Shown in pieces: positions 22,232 through 33,735 of a stretch of DNA of 64,000 bases. Made by a program: the position numbers and the translations under genes. Position 1 is the first letter of the stretch. Every line of letters begins with the position of its first letter. Source of the stretch: Morella rubra (taxonomy: Eukaryota > Streptophyta > Magnoliopsida > Fagales > Myricaceae); contig CM025856.1 in NCBI GenBank assembly GCA_003952965.2, positions 11,447,023-11,511,022 on the forward strand. Direction: 5' to 3'. Below the pieces are notes generated by a model, which was given only the letters and a program-made list of their open reading frames with translations, searched no databases and had not been told where the DNA came from.

Positions 22232-22486
22232 AGTTCTCAAAGCACAGAATCTGCCCGGGCACTCTTCCTCTGGATTTTGGACAGGTTTCCTTACCTCGAA
22301 GAAATGTAAGTACTCCACTTCTTGTTCTAATTGACACAGATGGATAAATGTATAAGCAATTTTTAGCAGCTAACCAACCTATGCTGCTCATTTCTCTATT
22401 TCCCTCTCATATTAGTGATCTCTCCCGCAACTACCTCAACGGTACAATCCCTCCGCAATGGGGCTCCATGAAGCTGGTCAACATAT
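22232..22486 (+). pseudogene. fragment of a second LRR-VIII receptor gene (two exons)
   Basis: Two consecutive LRR exons equivalent to exons 3 and 4 of the minus-strand RLK. The first, 22232-22305, follows a TACAG acceptor and ends at a good GTAAGT donor. It reads VLKAQNLPG, then needs frame changes to give TLPLDFG and YLEEI; it is 74 bp where 72 is normal. The second starts after ATATTAG at about 22418 and reads DLSRNYLNGTIPPQWGSMKL, ending near 22486 without a clear donor. No signal-peptide, N-cap, later LRR or kinase exons were found nearby. The fragment faces away from the intact RLK, so the pair was once divergent. A decayed paralogue. Confidence 0.82.
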
Positions 22487-22597
22487 ACTATTTTCACTCT
22501 CTTTCTCTCTCTCTCTATGTCACTATGTGTCTGTGATATTGATATGTCGTCTGTTTATGTTATTCATACTGGGCGTGTCTGTGATTTTAATTTGTCG

Positions 22598-23172
22598 TAT
22601 TAGAATTATGTGCTCTCGATAACCAAATAATTAATCCAGTCCTAATATCTCATATGGAATATAGTTTGGTGGAAGGAATTAATTGTATGTAAAAGGGCAT
22701 ATTTGCAATAATCTCAAATTTCAGGGGTCAATTATAATATGTTGATGGATTTGATTGTAATTAGTAGAAACCCTAATTTTATTAGAAGAAGAGTTCTTTA
22801 GTTTAATCCTACGGCTGGAATTTGAAATCCCTAAGGATCCTATGTCTCATGCTCTCTCTAGGGTTTCCTAAGGCCTATAAATATAACTGTTATTTTCAAA
22901 GGGTTGGCCATCAGAACCTATTAGAGAAATCCCTAAAAGGAGAGAGTGACATAAATCCCTTAGGAGGCAAGACATTTGTGTTGCTATTTTATTCTGTTGT
23001 TATTCTATTTTGAATCACTGGAGCTTTGGATTGGATCGTGAAGCGGGTTGAAACTTGTGGATTTGAAGTAATCGACTTGCAATATCCCAATGTTGAAAAT
23101 TGCAATTATAATCCTGATTGATGTTTTGTTGAAACATGTTATTTATTTAGTTTAATTCCGCATAAACTATCA
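22598..23172 (+). repeat. 5' LTR of the copia element
   Basis: Matches 28964-29526 along its length; ends ...AAACTATCA directly before the primer site. Contains a CCTATAAATATAAC block (near 22874) that can serve as a TATA box. Lacks about 20 bp present in the 3' LTR near 29415-29440. Confidence 0.92.
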
Positions 23173-23173
23173 G

Positions 23174-23186
23174 TGGTATCAGAGCC
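23174..23186 (+). other. copia primer-binding site (tRNA-Met)
   Basis: TGGTATCAGAGCC one base after the 5' LTR end, the usual plant copia priming site. Confidence 0.9.
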
Positions 23187-23398
23187 AGGTTCATATGATT
23201 GCAATTGTTGGATTATATGGACCTTGATAATTTTTGATTGAGAATCAAAAGCCAAAACCCTTTCCGGTTGCTTTTCACACACTATTATGAATAGTGCAGA
23301 ATTTTATTGTATGAAAATTCATTTACTGTTCACGTTTTTGTTCCATGAAATTAATTTTTTATAATGAGTTATGAACATTAAACATTTGGAATTATTCA

Positions 23399-23616
23399 AA
23401 AAAAAAAAAAAGACGTATTGGGCTGGCTGGACTCGGAGCCCAGCCCAACGCTTGGGCTAGGTTGGGTTGTGAACCCAGCCCACGCGCCAAGCCGGACCAG
23501 CCTGACCGGTCTTGGGCTGGACCTGTCTGGCAAGGGTCGATCGATCTAGCCCGGTTGACCGGTATAACCGCTCAACGATTGACCGACCGAATAATAATAA
23601 TAATAATAATAATAAT
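23399..23616 (+). repeat. GC-rich tract and AAT microsatellite in the copia leader
   Basis: An A run at 23399-23412 is followed by about 170 bp of GC-rich sequence with repeated GGGCTGG/CCCAGCCC words, then a run of AAT units (about 23588-23616). Base composition is unlike the AT-rich surroundings. No coding sense. Confidence 0.6.
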
Positions 23617-24230
23617 TTTGGATTTTTCTTCCAATTTTGGGTGCTAAATAGGATTAATTATTGTAATTTTTCCTATGGTCTCTATTATCAATAAATAGGA
23701 GTTTTACTTGATTAAAATTTGTTTAAGCCAAAATGGATAAAACCGATTTTAATTTTGTAAAATTTTCTTGTTTATCTCTTGGGAAGATAAGTGTATACAT
23801 CTCAGTGGGAGTGTCTACTAAAATAATGACATAAACTCACAAGAATTTGGAACACCTAGATAATGGAATGCACAAACCAAGTAAACGCAAGTACTAAAAT
23901 AGTATAAGATGTGTTTTTTTAGGTAGGCCAAAAGAAAATTGAGAATCACAAATATTTCAAAATATTTTGTATATGATGTAAATTTTGATGAATAGTATCT
24001 ATTTGCCTTTGCAAGATATGTACAATGATTACCAAAATGGAATTGTTGTTGCATGTAAGGTAGAGGTTCTTGATACCCATTTAGGATGTCATGAATATAA
24101 ATGTTATATTTCTCATTATTGTGATATATTTGATATATCTGTTTATTATTCGAATGGGTGGTACCATTAGTATTTCAAAAAACTGAATCTAATGGAAATA
24201 TATATGTGAAATTGTTTTGCAGATTCAAAA

Positions 24231-27200
24231 ATGACTTTTAATCCTTTGGCTAGGATTCTGGATGACAATCGGTTGACAGGACCGAATTATGTTGATTGGA
24301 AGAGAAATCTTATGATTGTTCTCTCAGCCGATAAGATCGGTTATGTTCTCACCTCTAAGACACCTGAGCTTGCCCTGAACAATGCCACTGAGGAAGAAAA
24401 GAGAGTCTTTAACAAGTGGCATGATGATGATAATATGGCAAAGTGCTATATTATGGCCTCAATCTCAAATATTTTGCAGAAAGATTGTGAAGGCATAGCT
24501 ACAGCTGCAAGCGCTATGTTGCATCTCCAAGTTTTGAGCAGAGCAGAGCAGATCTGCTAGGCAAACTGCTATGAAGAATCTGATGTCCACCAAAATGGTA
24601 GAAGGGAGCCCAGTTCGGAACATGTCTTGAAGATGATTTCTTTCATCAACGAACTGGACTTTTTGGGAGCTGAGATGGATGGTGACATAAAAATTGATGT
24701 CATTCTTTCATCTCTGCCTGATTCTTTTAATCAGTTTGTCCTTAATTACAATATGAACAAGATGAGAGTGACATTGTCAGAGCTGCTCAATATGTTGCAG
24801 TCAGCTCAAGATCTCATCAAGAAGGACAAACCTACTGTGATGGTCACAGAGAAATCTAATGCCTCTATGAAACTGAAACCCAAGTTTAAGAACTTTAAGA
24901 AAAATAATAAGGGGTATCAGGCAGCTAAGAATGTTCAAGGTGAACAAGGAAACAAAGGAGGTGACAAGAACAAAGGCAAAGGAAATTGTTTCCATTGCGG
25001 CAAGCCCGGTCACTGGAAGAGAAACTGCCAAGTTTACTTAGCTTCTCTCAAAAAAGACAAACCTTCTGAAGGTATATCTGATATGCTTGTAATTGAATTG
25101 AATTTAATGGATGGTCCGTTTAATTCATGGTGTGTGGATTCTGGTTCTACATCTCACATCTACAATATGTTGCAGGGGTTTAAAGAGACCAGAAGGCTCC
25201 ATGAAGGGGAACTGATCCTTAAGATGGGGACGAGTGCAACTGTTGCAGCGACTGCCATCGGAGTTTTTAGTTTAGAATTATCTAATAATAGAATTTTGAT
25301 TCTAGAAGACTGTCTTTATGTTCCAAAGTTCGTAGAAATTTGATTTCTGTTTCAAAACTTGGTTTATCTAGATATTCATTTCTTTTCAATTCCAAACTTG
25401 TTATTAAGTTTCAAAATAAATTTGTTGCTTCTGGAATTATTTATGATGATCTTTATCTTTTTAATGTTGATAATTCTTTGAATAATATTGAGAATGATGA
25501 TTCCAGTGTGTTATCCCTTAAGAGGAAAATGGATGTTAATTCAACTTACTTGTGCATCTAAGACTTGGTCATGCCAATATTGATAGGATCAATAGATTGG
25601 TAAGGGATGGGCCATTGCAATTTCTGAAAATTGAGCCCTATCCAATCTGTGAGCCCTGCTTACAAGGAAAGATGACCAAAAGTCCTTTTACAGGAAAATG
25701 AATTAGAGCCACAAAGTATTAGGATTAATACATACTGATGTTTGTGGTCCCTTCAACCACATGGCAAGAGGAGGTTTCTCTTATTTCATTACTTTCATTG
25801 ATGATTATTCCAAGTATGATTATCTATACCTGATGAAGCATAAATCGGAATCCTTTGAAAAGTTCAAGGAATTCCACAATGAAGTTGAGAAACAGATTGG
25901 AAAGTCCATTAAAATGATTCGCTCCGATAGGGGAGGCGAATACCTCTTGGATGATTTTAAAGTCTATCTTAAAGATCATGGAATCATATCTCAACTCACA
26001 CCACCAGGCACACCACAGCACAATGGTGTTGCAGAGAGAAGGAATAGAACCCTATTGGATATGGTTCGTTCCATGATGAGCATATCTGAGTTGCCCATAT
26101 CATTTTGGGGACATGCTTTGGAGACCGCTGTTTACTTGTTAAACAGGATCCCTACAAAATCAGTTCCTAATACCCCATATGAGTTATGGACTGGCAAGAA
26201 GCCAAGCCTAAATCATATTAAGATATGGGGTTGTCCAGCTCATGTTAAAAGGTTTAATGTGGATAAGCTGGGATCAAGGACTGATAGGTGCCTATTTGTA
26301 GGCTATCCCAAAATGACTACTGGTTTCTACTTCTATAATCCAAATGAAAACAAAGTGTTTGTTAGCAGGAATGCTACTTTTCTTGAAGAGGATTATAGTT
26401 TGAATGAAACTGAGAGTAGAGTTGCTCTTGATGAGCAAAGAGATAGTACAGTGACTGAGCAGAATGAGAACAATGAGGATCAAGTGATTATTCCCACTGA
26501 TCAAACTGAACCTGTTGAGACACAGGAGCCTCGTCGTAGTAAAAGGATTATAAGACCTCCAGTAAAATTCAATTTGTTAAATGAGATTTATCAAATGGAT
26601 TTGAGGGACTGGAGATTGATCATTGTGATTATACAGAGGCTATGAAAGACAAAGATGCTAAGCATTGGCATGTGGCCATGGAATCAGAGATGGACTCCAT
26701 GTATTCCAACAAGGTATGGACCTTGGTAGACAAACCAGAAGGCATTAAGCCTATAGGTTGCAAATGGGTCTACAAAAGGAAACTTGGACCAACAGGAAAG
26801 GTAGAGACCTTTAAAGCTAGGCTGGTAGCAAAAAGGTATTCTCAAAAGGCTGGTATTGATTATGAGGAAACCTTTTCACCAGTAGCTATGCTAAAGTCCA
26901 TAAGGATTCTATTGGCAATTGCAGCATACTATGATTATGAGATATGGCAGATGGATGTGAAAACCGCATTCTTGAATGGGTACATCCATGAAGAAATTTA
27001 TATGGACCAGCCAAGAGGTTTCATATCTCAGGAAAATGAATCAAAAGTGTGCAAATTGGAGAAATCCATTTATGGCCTAAAACAAGCATCACGTTGTTGG
27101 AACATCCGTTTTAATGAGTCAATCAAAATGTTTGGTTTCTCACAAAACATGGATGAACCTTGTGTCTACAAGAAGGTTAGTGGGAGTGCTATCACCTTTT

Positions 27201-28194
27201 TGGTTCTTTATGTAGATGACATACTACTCATTGGGAATGATGTAGGGGCTTTGTCATCTGTGAAAATGTGGTTGTCTAACCAATTTTCAATGAAAGACCT
27301 TGGGGAAGCATCCTACATACTCGGGATCAAAGTGTTTAGAGACCGAAAGAAGAGATTATTGGGTCTCTCACAGGTCAATTATATTGACAGGATATTGGCT
27401 AGATTTAGCATGGTAAATTCCAAGAAAGGGTTTCTACCCTTTAGACATGGAATTCATCTCTCTAAGCAGATGTGTCCAAAAACACCTGAAGAAAGAGAGA
27501 AGATGAGTAACTGCCATTATGCTTCGGCTGTAGGGAGTCTCATGTATGCTATGCTTTGTACTAGACCTGATATCAGTCACGCAGTTAGCGTTGTGAGTAG
27601 ATACCAATCCAATCCAGGTCCAGAACATTGGTCAGCAGTAAAACATATCCTCAGGTATTTGAGAAATACAAAACACTATTTCTTAGTGTATGGTAGTGAG
27701 GATCTGACTGTCCAGGGATATACAGATTCGGATTTTCAATCAGACATTGATGATAGAAGATCAACATCCGGGTTTGTGTTCCTTCTTGGCAAAGGAGCAT
27801 TCAGTTGGAGAAGTTTCAAGCAAAGTACTACTGCTGATTCTACAACTGAGGCAGAATATGTTGCTGCAAGTGAAGCTGCAAAGGAAGCTGTGTGGATTCG
27901 CAAGTTCATTCAAGAACTTGAAGTTGTCCCTTCGATTGAGGCGCATATTTCCTTATACTGCGATAACAATGGTGCAATTGCACAAGCAGTGGAACCAAGG
28001 TCTCATCAAAGGACGAAGCACATAGAACGTCGTTTTCACCTAATACGTGATATCATATCAAGAGGTGATATCAAATGGTGAAGGTTGCATCAGCTGATAA
28101 TTTTAGCTGATCCATTTACAAAGCCTTTATCTCAGAAAGTGTTTGAGAAACATATTAAGGATATGGGTTTGAGATATATGTATGATTGGGTTTG
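24231..28194 (+). pseudogene. copia gag-pol polyprotein (frameshifted)
   Basis: Gag starts at ATG 24231 (MTFNPLARILDDNRLTGPNY); a frame excursion between about 24540 and 24621 breaks and restores its frame. CCHC zinc knuckle CFHCGKPGHWKRNC at 24987-25028. Protease motif VDSGSTSH near 25136. A frameshift near 25335 separates the next block, and two more near 25560 and 25700 split the integrase start (HLRLGHAN with CEPC). The integrase core is open at 25761-26640 (HTDVCGPF just before, RSDRGGEY and GVAERRN). A frameshift near 26635 leads into RT, open to 28079, with YVDD at 27209-27220, and RNase H (TDSDF, TTEAEY, HIERRFH). The last residues lie beyond a TGA near 28080 and one more frameshift. 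Not autonomous. Confidence 0.93.
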
Positions 28195-28963
28195 ACGTTA
28201 TATTTTTCCTTTATTATTTGATAATAAAAGTTTATTTGTTTTTCACATATATTATTGTTGTTATGGGTTTATACGTAACATGAGATGTTATGTATGTAAA
28301 TTTGTTCAGGCAACATTGTAGAAAAAATCATGCTAGAGATTAATGAATCAAAGGCAGGGAATAATGATTTTTCAGTTCCTTGTAAGCCTGAAATTGTTCT
28401 AGACTTTTGTGTCATAAAGTCTACACTTGTTGTGCGGAGAATGATTGATTCCATCATTGAGGTATGACCTTAAGCAGACAAGTGGGTGTCATGTAATAGG
28501 TACATACACTGAACAGGATCCGATAAAGAATGCCTTTTGGAAAATGATCACTGTCAGGTTAAAGGTTGTTCTATCACAATTCGGTATTGTCCTTAGACCT
28601 GAGAGGTTTGTATTTATTCATTTGTTATGTACACATACTTTGACGTTGTCAACCGGTGATGTCCATTCAGGACTATATACGGACATGTTGGGTTGTGTGC
28701 GTAATGGATGAGTTGTATGAATGCTCAACAAGGAATCCACCAGTCTCTTGGAGAGACAGTATATTCAGTTAATGTTCATATAAGTGTTGGACCAAAAGAA
28801 ATCCGGCCGGATGTGTTTTACAAAACTATTTTGAATACATAAAAGTATATTATATATTTTCAAAATTGTTTTATGGTCCAACTAAGTTGTGAACTAAGAA
28901 ATCAAGGTTTACATGAGATAGGGACGTGACGGTGATATTTGGTTCTGAGGGCAAGTGGGAGAT
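28195..28963 (+). other. 3' non-coding part of the copia element with polypurine tract
   Basis: About 770 bp between the RNase H end and the 3' LTR, unusually long for a plant copia. No domain seen in its short ORFs. Ends in AAGTGGGAGAT, the purine tract that primes plus-strand synthesis. Confidence 0.6.
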
Positions 28964-29526
28964 TGTTAGAATTATGTGCCCTCGATAACCAAATGAGTAA
29001 TCCAGTCCTAATATCTCATATGGAATATAGTTTGGTGGAAGGAATTAATTGTATGTAAAAGGGGCATATTTGCAATAATCTCAAATTTCAGGGGTCAATT
29101 ACAATATGTTGATGGACTTGATTGTAATTAGTAGAAGCCCTAATTTTATTAGAAGAAGATTCTTCAGTTTAATCCTACGGCTGGAATTTGAGATCCCTAA
29201 GGATCCTATGTCTCATGCTCTCTCTAGGGTTTCCCAAGGCCTATAAATATAACTGTTATATTCTAGGGGTTGGCTATCAGAACCTATTAGAGAAATCCCT
29301 AACATGAGAGAGTGACATAAATCCCTTAGGAGGCAAGACATTTGTGTTGCTATTATTATTCTGAATCGCTGGAGCTTTGGATTGGATCGTGAAGCGGGTT
29401 GAAACTTGTGGATTCCCGAATTACTATATCAAGGTAAGTAATCGAATCCGAAATTGCATTATATTCCTGATAGATGTTTTATTGAAAACATATTATTTAT
29501 TTAGTTTAATTCCGCATAAACTATCA
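28964..29526 (+). repeat. 3' LTR of the copia element
   Basis: Starts TGTTAGAATTATGTGCCCTC and ends CATAAACTATCA. It abuts LINE sequence within a few bases of its end. Confidence 0.92.
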
Positions 29527-32500
29527 GTTTGATACTCTCTCTAATCCTAAACTTTTCTCATCTGATGTTGCGGCCGAGGAGGCGGGCCCTATCATGCCCC
29601 CCAACGCTATGAGGCTCCTATATTGGAACTATTGAGGCTTAGCCCTAGCCCCGACAGTTAGAGCTCTTCAGGCTTTGGTCAGGATGCATTCTCCTGACTG
29701 CATTTGTATTGCTGAACCCAAAACCCACTCTAGGCTCCTCTTAACAGTGTTAGTTTCAACCATCATCTTGGTTGTCCACTGCATGTAAGGAAAGGAGGCT
29801 TAATTTTTGCATGGAAGGATGGTATTGGCTTTGAAGCAACGTGGATTTCTCTTCATATTATCAACTTGGTCATTTTTTCAGATCCTCCCCATACTCCCTG
29901 GATGTTGTCATTGGTGCATGGCCCTCAGTTTGGCGCGATAAAGGTCCTTTTGGAACATGTTGAATGCTACAGCAGATCATTTTTCAGGCGCCTGGACTTG
30001 CATAGGTGATTTTAATGCTCTTGTTGAACAAATAGAAAAAAGGGGAGGCAGATCCTTTGTGGAATCTTCTCATGGTAGCCTAGGGTCGTTTATGCGAGCT
30101 CAAGGTTTTATAGACCTTGGATTTCAGGGTGCACTGTTCACTTAAAGTAACAAGCGTGGTGGTAGAGTTCTCATTCAGGAACACCTTGACCAGGGCATTG
30201 CAAACGGTGGTTGGTGTCTCCTTTTTCCCTGAGCCTTTATTAAGCACTGCCCTCGCTTTGTTTCCGACCATGCTGCTATTTTTCTAGATACGTATGGAAA
30301 CTAACATGGACTTCCGAAGCAATTTCGGTTTGAAGCATTTTGGTTAAGGAATAATTCTTGCAAAGCTGTTATTGAAAAAGCATGGTCATACCATGATCCA
30401 GGTTCCCCGGCCTTTTGTTTTTGCAAAAAAATCCAAGCTCTTAAACTGGTGTTGAGGAAATGGAATAGAGAGACTTTTGGTCTCATTCAAGAGCAAATTC
30501 GATTCTTACAGTCTGAATTAAGCAAGGTCCAAGCCTTGACTCCCTCGGCTGAAATGGAGGAAAAAGAATCATTTATTCAGCTTGCTTTACAGGAATAGTT
30601 AACAAGGGAGGAAATTCTATGGAAGCATAAATTGAGAGTTGAATGGCTTGCTATGCCTAATCTGAATACCCGCTACTATCACCTCTTTACGATCATTCAA
30701 CGGCAGAGGAACACTATCGAATATCCGAAGACAGAGGACGAAAGGTGGCTGGATAATAGGTAGGACATTGGTGTTCACATTTGCGGGTTCTTTCAATCTT
30801 CCCAGCTGGTTTTGGATTCTGCACTGGCAGAGCTTATTCCCTGCATCATTACAGAGGCTGATAATGCGAGTCTTTGTAGTTCACCATCTGCTTAACTTTT
30901 GTTGCTATGAAGAGTATTGGTGCTTCTAAAGCCCTCGGGCCTGACGGTATTACTGTACTTCTTTATCAAAACTTTTGGGACATTGTTAAGCATGATGTTA
31001 TTCTCACTCTTCAGCGTTTCTTTGAATCGGGGCATCTACTTAAGCAAATGAATCATACCAACATTGTGCTCATCCCTAAGCGTAGGAACCTCTCTTTGGT
31101 GAGCCACTTCCGACCCCTAAGTTTATGTAATGTGCATTACAAAATAATTTCTAAAATTCTGGTTGCAAGACTTCGTCCCTTGTTGCACAAAATTATTTCT
31201 CCATTGCAGGTTGGTTTTATGTCAGGTCAAATGATACAAGAGAATAGCATTCTTGTGCATGAGATTATCCACTCTATGAAGCGAAAATTGGTAGAGGCCT
31301 TATGGCTTTTAAACTTGACATGGAGAAAGCCTATGACAAAATTGAATGGAGTTACCTAGTTGAGGTGCTGAAATGTCTAGGCTTCAATGATAAATGGCAG
31401 CAAATGATTTTTCAGTGTATTTCCACTATCACGTATTCCATTTTGTTGAATGGATCTCCTTATGGATACTTTGTTCCTCATAGTGGCCTTTGCCAAGGAG
31501 ACACTTTATCTCCAATTTTTGTTTATCATTTGTGCTGAGATTATAACTCTACTTCTGACCAGATTAGAGCACCAAAATATTATACATGGAATTAAAATAT
31601 GTCGTGATGCCCCTGCCATTGCACATCTTATGTTTGTTGATTATCTCAGGGTATTTTGTAGAGCCAAGTTGGGCGAAGGTCAGGCTATCTTAGATGCTAT
31701 TGGAAAGTATTCTGCTTGGTCGGGGCAGGTTGTTAACTAGGGGAAATCTAGCCTCTTTTTGAGCCGAAACATGCAAGGATCCTCTATTGCCAATATAGGC
31801 AATCACTTGGGTATATAGAAGTATAAATTGGAGGGTAAATAATTGGGGTTGCCCCTTCATATTCCTAAGTCAAAGAAGCTGGCATTGCAAGAGATAAAAG
31901 AAAAACTTTTTAATCGCTTAGAAGGGTGGAAGGCCAAGAGTTTCTCTCAAGCAGGTAGATGCACTCTTATTAAAGCTGTTGCTAGTGCTTTACCTTCATA
32001 TGCTATGTCCACTTTCCTTCTTCCTAAATCGTGGTGCAAAGAAATTGATTCTCATATGAAAAACTTCTTTTGGGGTTTTTTTGAGAAGAAAATTCGAAAT
32101 TTTACTCCTATGGCTTGGGATGTTATTTGTAGGCCTAAAGCTGTTGGTGGACTGGCTATTAGGAGGATGCATTACATGACTTGTGCCTTGATAGCCAAAT
32201 TGGGATGGTTGATTCTGAAAAATCCCAATTCATTGTGGACCCAAAGTATTTCAGCTAAGTATCTTAAAAATCACCATTTATTTGACAATGCCTCTGTTGG
32301 AGGTTCCTACTGGTTTTGGCAAGTCGTTGCTGCCACCTCAGACTTAGTCAAAGCCGGTGCATGTTATTTAGTCCGAAATGGTAGAAAGATTAATATTTGG
32401 ACTGACCCGTGGGTGCCCAATATGCCTCAACATTTAGCTATTTTGAATCCCTCTTGTCAGTTTTATGGTTATTACTCTATAGTGCATCAGCTTATTAACT

Positions 32501-33735
32501 GGGATTCTTTGTGCTGGAAACATGAGCTTGTTCACTGCCTATTCACAACTGAATGTACAAGAGAAATATTAAATATACCACTCACCAGCACCACTGAGGA
32601 TGATTCAATCTCTTGGATTATGGACCCCACTAGGAAATTTTCGGTGAAGTCTGCCTATCCCCTTGATCAAGCTAGTCGTTTCCAACGTAGACTCAGTTGG
32701 GAAACAAAATGTCGGAAAAAACTATGGGCTGGGAAGATACAAAATCGATTAAAATTTCTGTTGTGGAAATTAGCTTAGAATGCTCTTCCTCTAAGGGGGG
32801 GAAAGTGGCGGCAATTATGCCTTCTTTTGATGAGGAATTTGCTGCATGGCAGATTTGCTTCAATGAGATTGAAACTGTTGAACATCTGTTTCTTCAATGT
32901 CCATTAGCTCAAATCATTTGGAGACAAAGTCCGTGGCCAATCCATAGTAGTGTTCTTTGTTCTGTTACTATAGCCCAATGGATTCATACGCTATGCTACT
33001 CTCATAAAGAAATGGGTTTTGATAAATGTTTGGAAAGACCTTTTTTGATGTGGGATGCTATTGCTATGGACTCAATTTGGATGTTTCGTAATCTTTTTGT
33101 CCATCAAGGTCTCATACCAGATCCTTTGGAAGTTTTGTTAGTTATTCAAAGAAGATTTCGGGAACACTCCTATGCCTAGAAGACTAAAGAAGAGGGGCTC
33201 CATGTTACATGGTCTTCCCCCACATCTCCAGGTGTTAAAATCAACTTTGATGTGGCTTGTAGAACCAGTTTTTCAGTCATTGCAGCAGTTTGTAGAAATC
33301 ATGAAGGTGAGATTCTCCAAGTGAGGACTGCTTCTATATCTGTTTCACAACCATTATGGAGTGAAATCAAGGCTGCCCTTATGGCGTGTATAATGGCAGA
33401 TGAAGGCACTTGGCACTCGGTTGAATTGGAGGGTGATTCCTTGAATGCTTACACAACGATCAAACATAATGGTAAAGATATGGAGGGATATCTTGTTGCA
33501 GATTGTCGGGCTTGCCATAATCTTTTATCCCTTCATCCCAACTGGAAGCTGTCTTGGATTTCTAGGAAGTAGAATCGTCTTGCTCACAAGATTACTAAGT
33601 GGGCCGTTCAGACTCATTGGATGGGTTATGTAGTTACTACTGAAATTCCGCCTCCTATTTTGAATTGTGACTGATTTTATAAGCCCTTTTAAAGTTGAAT
33701 TTGTGGGGGATGTTTTCTTTTGCTTAGAAAAAGAA
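29527..33735 (+). mobile_element. L1-type LINE, ORF2 largely present but broken
   Basis: Endonuclease from about 29598 (LYWNY, stop, GLALAPTVRAL, PDCICIAE) with GDFNALVEQ near 30010. RT from about 30900 (SKALGPDG, HTNIVLIPK, FRPLSLCN, DMEKAYDKIEW, GLCQGD). The catalytic F-A-D-D box near 31630 reads FVDYL. The thumb/connection block is open at 31843-32778 (GRCTLIKAVASALP, NIWTDPWVP). A zinc-binding RVT block follows near 32760-32960 and a C-terminal RNase H-like domain at about 33240-33620 (ELEGDSLNAY, NRLAHK). Stops and frameshifts separate these blocks. ORF1 is missing except possibly a few codons at 29530-29595, cut off by the copia 3' LTR. The 3' end is set near the A-rich stretch at 33726-33740. 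Confidence 0.9.

Larger units (their letters stand above)
22598..29526 (+). mobile_element. Ty1/copia LTR retrotransposon with both LTRs
   Basis: 5' LTR 22598-23172, tRNA-Met primer site 23174-23186, long leader, gag at 24231, then protease, integrase, RT and RNase H to about 28194, a 0.77 kb 3' non-coding stretch, a purine tract (AAGTGGGAGAT) just before 28964, and 3' LTR 28964-29526. The order protease-integrase-RT-RNase H identifies Ty1/copia. The two LTRs differ at a few percent of sites by eye plus an indel near their 3' ends. The 5' LTR starts TATTAG instead of TGTTAG. The five bases outside each LTR (TGTCG and GTTTG) do not match, so no target duplication is evident. Confidence 0.93.

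Noticed and set aside
17886..23186. TGGTATCAGAGCC stretches as possible tRNA gene parts.
   Set aside because: They are primer-binding sites complementary to tRNA-Met in a virus and a retrotransposon; no cloverleaf can be drawn around them.
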